The notes under the pieces: generated by a model
Told to the model about the DNA's origin: nothing
Seen by the model: the letters and a program-made list of their open reading frames with translations, nothing else
Databases searched by the model: none
Part shown: positions 16,695 through 24,566 of the stretch, piece by piece
Position numbering within the stretch: position 1 is the stretch's first letter
How the letters are laid out: every line of letters starts with the position of its first letter
Origin: Alcaligenes sp. SDU_A2
Lineage (GTDB): Bacteria > Pseudomonadota > Gammaproteobacteria > Burkholderiales > Burkholderiaceae_B
Assembly (NCBI RefSeq): GCF_038237375.1
Contig: NZ_CP151273.1
Coordinates: forward strand, 558,001 to 622,000
DNA length: 64,000 bases
Direction of reading: 5' to 3'
Made by a program: the position numbers and the translations under genes

Positions 16695-17816
16695 TTATTT
16701 GGCCGCGACAAACTGGGCGCGATTGCTTTCAAAGCCGGCCTGGCGGCCCAGCGTCAGAATCGGTTCCTTGATGCGTTCCTGCCAGATCAGCGATTCCATG
16801 GCGATTTGCAATGGGTGATCCTGTATGGTCAAGGCGGAGGTGGTCTGGTCGCCGGAGTGGTGCGAGTGCATGGCCCAGCCGGGGGCGGACAGAATCAGGT
16901 CGCCTTCCTTCCATTCCAGGCGTTCGCCGTTGACCTTGCTGTAGCCGTTGCCGCGCAGGTAGTAGTTCATGGCGGCCGAGCTGTGGCGGTGCGGAATGTG
17001 GTGATTGTTGGGCGGCGAACTGGAAATGGTCGCAAAAAAACTGTGCGTGGTGCCGATGCGGCGCTCGGTGGCCGGGTTGTACAGCACGAACAGGCGGCGG
17101 CCGTTGTAGCCGCGGTCGATGTCCTCTACGCTGGGCAGGTACTGGGACACTTTTTCCCAGGGCCAGTGCAAGGACTTGGATTCGATCACATCAATGTCGA
17201 TCAGCCATTCGTAGCCCAGCAGCCAGGCACCGTTGTCGGTGATCTGCTCGCGCAGGGCCAGGTCGCGGGCGCGCGGGCCGTCCGAGCTGCCCGCCGTGGC
17301 GGCGGCCGTGGTGCCGGCGTCCGCGGGCGGGATGTCGCCCTCGAACTCTTCCACGTAGTGGATTTCCAGCTTTTCCAGCAACGGGGCGTTGGAGTAGGAC
17401 AGGCGCACCCAGGGGGTCTGGGTGTCGTTGTAATAGCTGTGTACGGCCATGGAAGGCGTGTTCCACACATCGAACTTACCCACGCGGGTCTGCGCGCCGT
17501 CACAGACGGCCACGCCGCTGCCCGAGATACAGATCTCGACCATATTGGAGTTTTTGCGCAGGTTGAACGTGCGCTCGCCCGGGTTCAGGACGTTGATGGT
17601 CACGTCGATGCCGGGCGACAGGCCCAGGCCGGGTTGCCGGGATTGCGGATGCACGATCATGCTGGCGCGGCGGCCATTGTCGGGGCGGGCGATGTCCTGC
17701 AGACGGGCGATCTCCAGGTCAATCGATTCCTTGGGGATCACGATGGATGGCCACATGTTCTGTTCGCGGGGGGTGGCACCGCTGACATCCACGAAGGGGC
17801 TAGTTGTTTTTTCCAT
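16695..17816 (-). CDS. Bicupin ring-cleavage dioxygenase, gentisate 1,2-dioxygenase-like
   Basis: A 373-residue two-cupin protein related to gentisate and 1-hydroxy-2-naphthoate dioxygenases, which open an aromatic ring with Fe(II) and O2. The N-terminal cupin (about 85-150) has the cupin shape but no clear HxH pair. The C-terminal cupin (about 275-335) has HIPHRHSSAAMNYYLRG with several histidines and a later GWAMHSHH, so the iron site is probably in the second cupin. An alanine/threonine-rich insert (AGTTAAATAGS) separates the halves. It lies between the oxygenase genes and the cyclodeaminase-family gene in one operon. Its likely job is to open the ring of the product made by the Rieske oxygenase. 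Confidence 0.8.
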   Translation of the reverse strand: MEKTTSPFVDVSGATPREQNMWPSIVIPKESIDLEIARLQDIARPDNGRRASMIVHPQSRQPGLGLSPGIDVTINVLNPGERTFNLRKNSNMVEICISGSGVAVCDGAQTRVGKFDVWNTPSMAVHSYYNDTQTPWVRLSYSNAPLLEKLEIHYVEEFEGDIPPADAGTTAAATAGSSDGPRARDLALREQITDNGAWLLGYEWLIDIDVIESKSLHWPWEKVSQYLPSVEDIDRGYNGRRLFVLYNPATERRIGTTHSFFATISSSPPNNHHIPHRHSSAAMNYYLRGNGYSKVNGERLEWKEGDLILSAPGWAMHSHHSGDQTTSALTIQDHPLQIAMESLIWQERIKEPILTLGRQAGFESNRAQFVAAK

Positions 17817-17851
17817 GGGAGTTCCTCTGGGCCGTGTCGGCCGCACTGTAT

Positions 17852-18844
17852 TTAATCGAGAAGCAGGTTCTGGCGTGTCTGGGCGGGCAGGGCGATGCCC
17901 AGTCCGCGCTCGAGCGCGCCTTGATACACGGTGGTGGCCATGGCCAGATCCGACAGGCCCATGCCCATGCCCTTGAACAGCGTCAGACGCGCGTTTTCGG
18001 GGCGGCCCAGGTTCTGGGCCAGGCGCTCGCTCAGGGAAGACACCTGATTCCAGCCAGCGGCATCGGTGCCCAGGCGCTCGCGTAGTTCGCGTGATCCGCG
18101 CAGAGCGTTGTCCTTGTCATCGACGACGATCAGGTCGGCGGATTGCACCACGGCCTGCTCCAGTTCGGCCTTGGCGGGCAGGATGGCACCCACTGCATTG
18201 ATGTGCTGGCAGGACTGCATCAGAGCCGGCGTAATGAACGGGTCGGTCGCGCGGGTAATGCTGGTGACGATGCCGGCACCGTCCATCGCCTCTTCCAGGC
18301 TGGCGCAGTCGCGCAGCGCAAAGCTGTAGCGGGGGGCCAGCTTGGCGACAAACGCAGCGCGTTTTTCGGCGGTTGGGCTGTAGACGCGTACTTCGTCCAG
18401 TTCCTGCACGGCCGCCAGGGCCGCCAGTTGGGTCACGGCCTGGGGGCCGGTGCCGATCAGGGCGGCGATACGGGTGTCGCGGGGGGCCAGGGCGCGGGTC
18501 GCCACGCCGCTAATGGCGGCGGTGCGCATCATGCCCAGCGCGCGGGCTTCGATCAGGGCCTGCAGGCGACCGGTGTCGGCATCGAACAGGCTGAACATGG
18601 AGCCGCCGCCGCGCGGGGTATGTACCCAGGTCTTGAAGCCGCACTGACCGCCGTCGGTCATGACCGAACCGAGCGCGTGCATGGAGCAGCCGTCGCCCCA
18701 GGTGCCCAGCGCCTTGGGTACGTTCTTGACGGCTTGACGGCCTTGGGCGGCCAGCATGTCGGCCAGCGCGTTGATTGCGGCGGGCATATCCAGCACGGAC
18801 ACCACATCGCGCTCGGTCAGGTAGAGAACGCCATCTTGCTGCAT
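17852..18844 (-). CDS. Ornithine cyclodeaminase/mu-crystallin family protein
   Basis: A 330-residue NAD(P)-dependent protein of the ornithine cyclodeaminase/mu-crystallin family. The Rossmann part reads IAALIGTGPQAVTQLAALAAV, and the substrate-binding half has the SVMTDGGQCGFKTWVHTPRGG stretch. Members act on amino acids and imines (ornithine cyclisation, ketimine or pyrroline reduction, alanine dehydrogenation). Inside an aromatic ring-cleavage operon this is unexpected, and it suggests that the substrate or ring-fission product carries an amino group that is removed or reduced. This is inference from context. The gene lies 14 bp after the FAH gene and 35 bp before the bicupin gene, so they share a transcript. 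Confidence 0.85.
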   Translation of the reverse strand: MQQDGVLYLTERDVVSVLDMPAAINALADMLAAQGRQAVKNVPKALGTWGDGCSMHALGSVMTDGGQCGFKTWVHTPRGGGSMFSLFDADTGRLQALIEARALGMMRTAAISGVATRALAPRDTRIAALIGTGPQAVTQLAALAAVQELDEVRVYSPTAEKRAAFVAKLAPRYSFALRDCASLEEAMDGAGIVTSITRATDPFITPALMQSCQHINAVGAILPAKAELEQAVVQSADLIVVDDKDNALRGSRELRERLGTDAAGWNQVSSLSERLAQNLGRPENARLTLFKGMGMGLSDLAMATTVYQGALERGLGIALPAQTRQNLLLD

Positions 18845-18858
18845 GGAGATTCCTTGAA

Positions 18859-19704
18859 TTAAGAGATTGTTTCGTCGGCCACGGTCGAGCGCAGCACGCC
18901 CAGGCCGGAGATGTCGATTTCCAGCACGTCGCCCGCTTTCATGAACAGCGGCGGGCTGCGGCGCAGGCCTATGCCTTCGGGCGTGCCGGTGGCGATGATG
19001 TCGCCCGCGCGCAGCGTGGTGAAGGTGCTGATGTAGGCGATCAGTGTCGGGATGGAAAAAATCAGGTCGGATACGGGAGCCGATTGCATGACGGCACCGT
19101 TCAGGCGCGTCTGCAGCGTCATGGCTTCGGGGGCACCGGCTTGGTCGGCGGTGACGATCCAGGGGCCTAATGATCCGCTGCGGTCGAAATTCTTGCCGGC
19201 AGTGACCTGGGCGGTGTGCTTTTGGAAGTCGCGCACGGAGTTCTCGCCCATGCAGGTGTAGCCGGCTACATGACCCATTGCCTTGTCGGCAGGGATGTGG
19301 CGGCCGCCCTGGCCGATGACCACGGCCAGCTCGCCTTCAAAGTCAAACTGCGTGGAACAGGCCGGCCGGATGATGTTTTGTTCGTGTCCTACAAAGGAGT
19401 CCAGATGACGCAGAAACAGGGACGGGTGGGAGGGCAGGTCGCGCCCGCCTTCCAGTGCGTGACGGCCGTAGTTCAGCCCCACGCACAGAATTTTGCTACA
19501 GGGCTCGGCGGGGGGCAGCCATTGCACTTCGTTTGCATGCAATGCGTGCTGACGGTTTTGCTCGGCAGCGGCGCGCAGCTCCGTGGGTGTCTGTGCCAAG
19601 CCCTGGGCCAGCGTGGGCCAGAGGGTGTCCAGCGCAATGATGCTGTCCTGGTTGACCAAGCCCCAGCGAATGGTTTCCCGATGCGAGAAGCGGGCTAGCT
19701 TCAT
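18859..19704 (-). CDS. Fumarylacetoacetate hydrolase (FAH) family protein
   Basis: A 281-residue FAH-family enzyme. These proteins hydrolyse or decarboxylate C-C bonds in 2-oxo acids from ring cleavage (fumarylpyruvate, acylpyruvate, hydroxyheptadienedioate). The metal-binding element FDFEGELAVVIG and the IATGTPEGIGLRRSPP signature are both present. The start is the ATG at 19702-19704, just downstream of the operator array; the longer upstream frame would run through the palindromes. It is the first gene of the catabolic operon and would act after the bicupin dioxygenase. The gene also contains a perfect copy of the TTGCATGCAA palindrome in its coding sequence at 19533-19542. Confidence 0.88.
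   Translation of the reverse strand: MKLARFSHRETIRWGLVNQDSIIALDTLWPTLAQGLAQTPTELRAAAEQNRQHALHANEVQWLPPAEPCSKILCVGLNYGRHALEGGRDLPSHPSLFLRHLDSFVGHEQNIIRPACSTQFDFEGELAVVIGQGGRHIPADKAMGHVAGYTCMGENSVRDFQKHTAQVTAGKNFDRSGSLGPWIVTADQAGAPEAMTLQTRLNGAVMQSAPVSDLIFSIPTLIAYISTFTTLRAGDIIATGTPEGIGLRRSPPLFMKAGDVLEIDISGLGVLRSTVADETIS
19533..19542. promoter_or_regulatory. Intragenic TTGCATGCAA palindrome
   Basis: A fourth perfect copy of the 10-bp palindrome found in the nearby intergenic region, lying inside the 5' part of the FAH gene, about 190 bp from the first intergenic copy. It could be an auxiliary operator that supports DNA looping. A 9/10 match, TTGCATGCAG, occurs at 20240-20249 inside the GntR gene. 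Confidence 0.5.
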
Positions 19705-19722
19705 AGTGTCTCCTGCAGTGTC

Positions 19723-19825
19723 TTGCATGCAAAAACAGATCAAAACCCTGTTTTTGATCAAATAATTAGTATTTAAATTTATTATTGCATGCAATTTTGA
19801 TCTTTATCAAGTTTTTTGCATGCAA
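19723..19825. promoter_or_regulatory. Three phased GntR-type operators between divergent genes
   Basis: Three perfect palindromes TTGCATGCAA stand at 19723-19732, 19785-19794 and 19816-19825, in the 178-bp gap between the FAH gene and the divergent GntR gene. Their centres are 62 and 31 bp apart, close to six and three turns of B-DNA, so bound dimers would lie on one face of the helix. The surrounding sequence is AT-rich with a further TTTGATCAAA palindrome at 19754-19763. The natural candidate ligand is the GntR protein encoded at 19883-20644, controlling itself and the operon. Binding itself is inference; the sites are seen directly. Confidence 0.75.
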
Positions 19826-19882
19826 TCTGTTGGGGGTGGGTCTGAGTTAAACTGTCGGCTCTGCAACCATTTTTGACCTGTT

Positions 19883-20644
19883 ATGGCCGTTCAGACAGAC
19901 CGTGTTATTTCCGCGCTTCGGGAAATCATCCTTTCCGGCGAGGTGCGTCCGGGTGAGCGCCTGACCGAGCTGCATTACGCAGCCCGTCTGGGCGTGTCGC
20001 GCACGCCGCTGCGTTTGGCCTTTGCAGAATTGGAAAAAGAAGGCCTGCTGGAACAGCTCCCTTCGCGGGGATTCCGGGTGCGCGTGTTCTCCATGGACAA
20101 TATCGGCGAAGCCGTGGAGGTGCGCGGGGTGCTGGAAGGCATGGCGGCCCGTCTGCTTGCCGAAGCGGGCCTGACGGCTCAGACGCGGGCCGAGCTGGAA
20201 GCGGCGGTGCGGGCCGGGCGCAAGCTGGTGGACCAGGCATTGCATGCAGAAAGCCAGGCGGTGGATGCGCAGGCCTGGCGCAAGGTGAATCAGCATTTTC
20301 ATGATGTGTTGGCCCAGGCGTGCGGCAATAGCGCCTTGTTGTCGGCTTTGGAACACAACAATAAAACGCCCTTTGTAGGGCCAGGCTCGATGGCGTTGGC
20401 AACGGTGCCTACGCGGTTGGCGACGTCGTTTGTGACCCGTGCCCAGGCTGACCACGAAGATGTGTTGCAGGCCCTGGTGCGTGGCGAAGCCAGCCGTGCC
20501 GAAGCCTTGATGCGCGAACACGCCTATCGCAGCCGCGACAACAAACGTCTGTTGATCCAGGAAATGCGTGATGCGCGCGAACACAAAGGCGATTCGCCCA
20601 CTCTGGGACCGGCGGATCTGCTGGTCAACAGCATGAGTGCCTAA
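19883..20644 (+). CDS. GntR/FadR-family transcriptional regulator
   Basis: A 253-residue regulator. The N-terminal winged helix (about 5-70) contains ILSGEVRPGERLTELHYAARLGVSRTPLR, the classic GntR DNA-binding stretch. The remainder (about 80-225) is an all-helical FCD effector domain with EVRGVLEGMAARLLAE and a late ADHEDVLQAL segment. FCD domains usually bind carboxylic acids through a metal held by Asp/His residues. The gene is divergent from the catabolic operon and faces three TTGCATGCAA sites. The most likely role is repression of the operon until the aromatic acid or a ring-cleavage product binds. Confidence 0.9.
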   Translation: MAVQTDRVISALREIILSGEVRPGERLTELHYAARLGVSRTPLRLAFAELEKEGLLEQLPSRGFRVRVFSMDNIGEAVEVRGVLEGMAARLLAEAGLTAQTRAELEAAVRAGRKLVDQALHAESQAVDAQAWRKVNQHFHDVLAQACGNSALLSALEHNNKTPFVGPGSMALATVPTRLATSFVTRAQADHEDVLQALVRGEASRAEALMREHAYRSRDNKRLLIQEMRDAREHKGDSPTLGPADLLVNSMSA

Positions 20645-20724
20645 GGCGGGGCTGTTTATTTGCGCGCGGGTGTGCAGGCTTTGTGGCGATTGGACCTATG
20701 GCGGTGCGGACGGCACGCCAAGGA

Positions 20725-21492
20725 CTAGGCGGTCACCAGTTCCAGGGCGCGCAGGGTGGCCTGGGTCAGCATCTGGCCGTGGCCTGCCTGCGGCAGAATG
20801 TGCAAGCGTGCGTCAAGGCCGCGATCGTGCAGTGTGCGCTGCAGGTGCTGCATGGCCGGCAGGGTGGGGATGCCGTTGCGTCGTCCTTCCGGGCCGGCGG
20901 CTTGTGCGCTGACCGGATACCAGAATTCGCCGGCACCGGCCAAAATGTCGATCGGGGCAGGGGATGCAATGCCGTCCAGCAAAGACCAGATTAACGGATC
21001 ATGCCACCATAGCGAAGGGCTGGCACACAGATAGCGGTCCAGCGGCAGCGTGCCCTGGCTGAGTGCATACAGCACGAACAGCCCGGCGTAGGAGTGGCCG
21101 TAGAGACTTGTCGGGGACTGTACCAGACGAGGTTCCGCCTGCCTGCACAGGTTCAACGCCAGGCGTAGCTGCTCAAGCATGGCGGCTGCGCCGCCCGCTT
21201 GCCAGTGCGGTACGCGGGGATCGTGCCAGGGCTGGCCGTCGGGGGCAGGCGGGGTGTAGTCCAGCGCGCGGCAGCGTCTGATGTGCTCCGGATCGCCGTC
21301 ATAGCCCAGCGCCAGCACGGCGCAGCGCTCCAGCGCCGGGTGGCCGCTTTGTTCCAGCAGCGGCAATGTCCACTGCCCATCCAGCAGACACAGCAGGGGC
21401 GGCTGCCCGCCCGATTCTGTGGGCAGCCGCAGTTGCACACGATGTTCGTGGCCACCCGCAGGGGGCAGTGTCAGCGTAATGACACGGCTCAT
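20725..21492 (-). CDS. Siderophore esterase-like alpha/beta hydrolase (IroE/Fes type)
   Basis: A 255-residue serine hydrolase of the enterochelin-esterase/YbbA-like group. The nucleophile elbow is GHSYAG, the strand before it reads PTSLY, and a terminal HGQML gives a candidate catalytic His (PQAGHGQMLT). No signal peptide is visible, so the enzyme is probably cytoplasmic and opens an imported ester-linked siderophore to release iron. It overlaps the solute-binding-protein gene by 4 bp and is the last gene of the minus-strand iron operon. A second esterase of the same type is encoded at 24567-25331. It could act on another ester; context favours siderophores. Confidence 0.78.
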   Translation of the reverse strand: MSRVITLTLPPAGGHEHRVQLRLPTESGGQPPLLCLLDGQWTLPLLEQSGHPALERCAVLALGYDGDPEHIRRCRALDYTPPAPDGQPWHDPRVPHWQAGGAAAMLEQLRLALNLCRQAEPRLVQSPTSLYGHSYAGLFVLYALSQGTLPLDRYLCASPSLWWHDPLIWSLLDGIASPAPIDILAGAGEFWYPVSAQAAGPEGRRNGIPTLPAMQHLQRTLHDRGLDARLHILPQAGHGQMLTQATLRALELVTA

Positions 21493-22628
21493 GGCGTCGT
21501 GGCAGTGTCTTGCAGGTCGATCATGTAGGTGCCTTGCATGGGCACGGTCAGAAAGCGCTGGTTCACTTCTTGCAGTGTCTGCGCGGCCGATACACCCTGG
21601 AAGCGTTCTGGGTGAATCCAGCCTGCCAGTGCCTGAATAAAAATCATGTGCAACGGAGAGTCGTTGAACGCATGCCAGATGCCGTGGCTGTTGCCGCTGC
21701 GCACGGCCGGCAAGGCCTGCAGGCGGTTGCCGTCTATGATGGCCTGCAGGCTGGCGCGGGCCTGGGGGGCGTCTACACCGGTGCCGATGCGCAGGCCCGT
21801 GCTGGTGCGCTTGCCCGAACCGGTGCCGGTCGCCACGTAGACCACGGGCGCGCGCGCATTGATGTATTCGAAGTTCAGTTTGCCGGTGGAGCTTTTAAGA
21901 ACGTCGGCACCGATATTGTGGCCGCCTGCGTACGAAATCATGTCATTGAAGGTGCCTGCGCCGGGCGAGTTGCAGCAGTCCGTGCTGCCGGCGTGGGCAT
22001 GCACAAAGACGGGCGGACGCTGGTCTGCGGGCAGATCGGCCAGGCGCTGGGCGATGCCTTGCATGCGTTCCTGGTAAAAGGCGATGAACTGGTCCGTGCG
22101 TTCTGGCTGGCCGATGGCATAGCCCAGGGCGCGCAGGCTGGGTACGGTGTTCTCGAGTGGATTGACGAAAAAGTCGATGACCACCACCGGCACGTGGGCC
22201 GCGGTCAGGCGCTGGATCAAGGGCGAGTCGTTGGCGTCCTGGCCGGGTTTCAGGCCTGCGAAAGCGGCGGTCAGCACCACCAGATCGGGGCGCAGCGCCA
22301 ACGTCTGTTCGACCGAGAAGGTGTCGGCGGTATGGCGTCCCACCACGGGTACCGAAGCCAGTTGCGGAAAGCGTGCCAGGTAGTTCTGGTATTCGTTGGC
22401 AAACGAGGTCTTGAATTCGTCGGACCAGCCCGCCACGATGCCGGCCGGGTCCGGATGCACCAGGGCCAGCACCGGAAAGTGGCGGGCCTGGGCCAGCACC
22501 ACGCGCTTGGCCGGGCCGGGCAGTTGGACCTGGCGGCCCATGGCGTCGGTGACCTGAATGGCCTGGGCATGGACGGTCCAGGGGAGCAACAGAGACAGCG
22601 AAACAAGCAGCAGTCGCAGGATAGTCAT
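21489..22628 (-). CDS. Periplasmic ferric-siderophore-binding protein
   Basis: A 379-residue exported solute-binding protein of the FecB/FepB/BtuF fold. The signal peptide starts at MTILRLLLVSLSLLLPWTVHA and is cut near residue 22. The body has the opening strand IQVTDAMGRQVQLPGPAKRVV and the family's ALRPDLVVLTAAFAG element. Two adjacent cysteines (TDCCNSP) near residue 215 are unusual. ATG 22628 is chosen because it starts the signal peptide; the frame stays open upstream. The gene sits 13 bp after the ATPase gene. It would deliver the iron complex to the permease. Confidence 0.85.
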   Translation of the reverse strand: MTILRLLLVSLSLLLPWTVHAQAIQVTDAMGRQVQLPGPAKRVVLAQARHFPVLALVHPDPAGIVAGWSDEFKTSFANEYQNYLARFPQLASVPVVGRHTADTFSVEQTLALRPDLVVLTAAFAGLKPGQDANDSPLIQRLTAAHVPVVVIDFFVNPLENTVPSLRALGYAIGQPERTDQFIAFYQERMQGIAQRLADLPADQRPPVFVHAHAGSTDCCNSPGAGTFNDMISYAGGHNIGADVLKSSTGKLNFEYINARAPVVYVATGTGSGKRTSTGLRIGTGVDAPQARASLQAIIDGNRLQALPAVRSGNSHGIWHAFNDSPLHMIFIQALAGWIHPERFQGVSAAQTLQEVNQRFLTVPMQGTYMIDLQDTATTP

Positions 22629-22641
22629 GGGGACTCCGGGG

Positions 22642-23427
22642 TTACAGCACGGGCTCTTGCAGCCCGTCGATGATGATTTGCGGGGTGCCCAGCGAACAGC
22701 TTTCCACGCGGGCGCGCACGCCATAGGCCTGCGCCAGGGAATCGGGGGTGATGACTTCGCGCGGCACGCCTTGGCCCAGCAGCCCGCCGCCTTCTATCAT
22801 CAGGGCGTAGTCGCTGTGGCGCAGGGCCACGTTCAGGTCGTGCAGCACGATCAGGGTTACCAGTTTGTTGTCGTGCGTTTCCTGGGCCAACAGGTCCATG
22901 ACGTGGAATTGGTAGTTCAGGTCTAGCGCCGACAGCGGTTCGTCCAGCAGCAGCAATTTGGGTTTGCGGATCAGCGCCTGGGCCAGTCCGACCAGTTGCT
23001 TTTGGCCGCCCGAGAGTTGGTCCAGATAGTGCATGGACAAATGGGCAATGCCCAGGCGTTGCAGAATGCGCAGTATGTGTTCCTGGTCCACGTTGCGCGC
23101 CTGGCCGCCGGGGGCCGAGGCGTTGGCGGCCACCAGCACGGACTCGAACACGCGCAGATGGACCGAGGCCGGCAGGGACTGGGGCAGGTAAACCACTTTC
23201 TGGGCGCGTTGCTCGAAGCTGATGCCGTTCAGCTCCTGACCATCGAGCAGAATCCGGCCGGTCGTGGGCTTGAGCAGCCCGGCCAGGGATTTGAGCAGCG
23301 TGGATTTGCCGCTGCCGTTGGGGCCCAGCAGGGCCACCAGTTGGCCCGCTTGCAGGGGCTGAACGGTCAGGTCGGACAGAATGCAGCGTTTGCCGTAGGA
23401 CAGGCTGAGATCGTGGACTTCGAGCAT
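22642..23427 (-). CDS. Ferric-siderophore ABC transporter ATPase
   Basis: A 261-residue ATPase of the FepC/FecE family. Walker A is GPNGSGKST, the signature is LSGGQKQLVGLAQALI, and Walker B is LLLLDEPLSALD, followed by LIVLHDLNVA with the switch His. All catalytic elements are intact. It powers uptake through the permease encoded 3 bp upstream. Length and order match iron-siderophore importers rather than general exporters. It acts at the cytoplasmic face of the inner membrane. Confidence 0.92.
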   Translation of the reverse strand: MLEVHDLSLSYGKRCILSDLTVQPLQAGQLVALLGPNGSGKSTLLKSLAGLLKPTTGRILLDGQELNGISFEQRAQKVVYLPQSLPASVHLRVFESVLVAANASAPGGQARNVDQEHILRILQRLGIAHLSMHYLDQLSGGQKQLVGLAQALIRKPKLLLLDEPLSALDLNYQFHVMDLLAQETHDNKLVTLIVLHDLNVALRHSDYALMIEGGGLLGQGVPREVITPDSLAQAYGVRARVESCSLGTPQIIIDGLQEPVL

Positions 23428-23430
23428 GGC

Positions 23431-24483
23431 TTACTTCATTTGGCGACGCAGCACGACGCCCAGGAAAAAGGGCACCCCGACCAGCGAGGTGACGATGCCG
23501 ACCGGAATGATGATGCCCGGCACGATATTCTTGGAGGCGATCGAGGCCAGCGACAGGATGACCCCGCCTACCAATGCGCTGCCGGGCAGGTAGAAGCGGT
23601 GATCTTCGCCGAACAGCCGGCGGGCGATGTGCGGGGCGATCAGGCCGATAAAGCCGATGGTGCCCACAAAGGACACAGCTAGGGCGGCCAGCAGACTGAT
23701 GCGGATGAGCGAGGTCAGGCGCAGACGCGAGACGTTGATCCCGAAGCTGGTTGCGCGGTCTTCGCCCAGGCGCAGGGCGGTCAGCTTCCAGGTGTCGCGC
23801 AGCGACAGGGGCAAAATGATGGCGAACAGTCCCAACATAATGCCGACCTTGGCCCAGGAGGAGCGCGACAGACTGCCCATGGTCCAGAACACCAGGCCTT
23901 GCAGCGCTTCGGCGCTGGCCACGAACTGCACCAGCGAGACCAATGCGTTGAAGGAAAATACCAGGGCGATGCCGAACAGCACCAGATTGGCCGTGCTCAT
24001 GGCTCCCCAGCGGGCGACGGCATCGAGCAGCATGGCCGAAAGCAAGGCAAAGACGAAAGCGTTGGCGGCGATGGTCCAGGCTTGCGGCACGCCGGGCAGG
24101 GACAGGTCCAGCACAATCGCCAGTGAAGCACCAAAGGCCGCCGCCGAAGAAATGCCCAATGTGAAGGGGCTGGCCAGCGGATTGTTCAGGATGGTCTGCA
24201 TTTCCGCGCCTGCCAGGCCCAGCGCCAGGCCGATGGCCATGGCCATCAGGGCATAGGGCAGGCGGATTTCCCAGACGATGACGCGCGTGGTGGGGTCGGA
24301 CTGCTGGGGATTGAACAGGGCGTGGCTCAGTTCGGACAGGCTCAGGCCGGATGGGCCCAGCATGAAGTCGGCCACGATGGAGGCCATAATGATCAGGACC
24401 AGTGCGCCCACCAGCAGCCAGCGCCGCTTGAGGATGAGGTTATAGTCGGCCAGCGCCGTGGCCGAAACAGCAGATGTGGACAT
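23431..24483 (-). CDS. Ferric-siderophore ABC transporter permease (FecCD family)
   Basis: A 350-residue inner-membrane permease with about ten membrane segments. It has the FecCD-family stretches VWEIRLPYALMAMAIGLALGLAGAEMQTI and GTIGFIGLIAPHIARRLFGEDH, the second being the ATPase-coupling loop. Only one permease gene is present, so the transporter is probably a homodimer like BtuC rather than a FecC/FecD heteropair. It is the first gene of the minus-strand iron operon; a Fur-box-like sequence lies 11 bp before its start. No TonB-dependent receptor is encoded in the window. Confidence 0.9.
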   Translation of the reverse strand: MSTSAVSATALADYNLILKRRWLLVGALVLIIMASIVADFMLGPSGLSLSELSHALFNPQQSDPTTRVIVWEIRLPYALMAMAIGLALGLAGAEMQTILNNPLASPFTLGISSAAAFGASLAIVLDLSLPGVPQAWTIAANAFVFALLSAMLLDAVARWGAMSTANLVLFGIALVFSFNALVSLVQFVASAEALQGLVFWTMGSLSRSSWAKVGIMLGLFAIILPLSLRDTWKLTALRLGEDRATSFGINVSRLRLTSLIRISLLAALAVSFVGTIGFIGLIAPHIARRLFGEDHRFYLPGSALVGGVILSLASIASKNIVPGIIIPVGIVTSLVGVPFFLGVVLRRQMK

Positions 24484-24493
24484 TCAGTGTCTA

Positions 24494-24509
24494 AATGAGA
24501 ACCGTTTAC
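24494..24509. promoter_or_regulatory. Fur-box-like sequence
   Basis: AATGAGAACCGTTTAC lies between the divergent permease and esterase genes and agrees with the Fur core AATGATAATCATTATC at 11 of 16 positions by my count. Its place just before a siderophore-uptake operon makes iron repression through Fur plausible. Confidence 0.5.
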
Positions 24510-24566
24510 GCAGAAAGAAAGTATAGTTCATCGGCCCCGCTTTGGCGTCATCACCGCGATTCTTTT

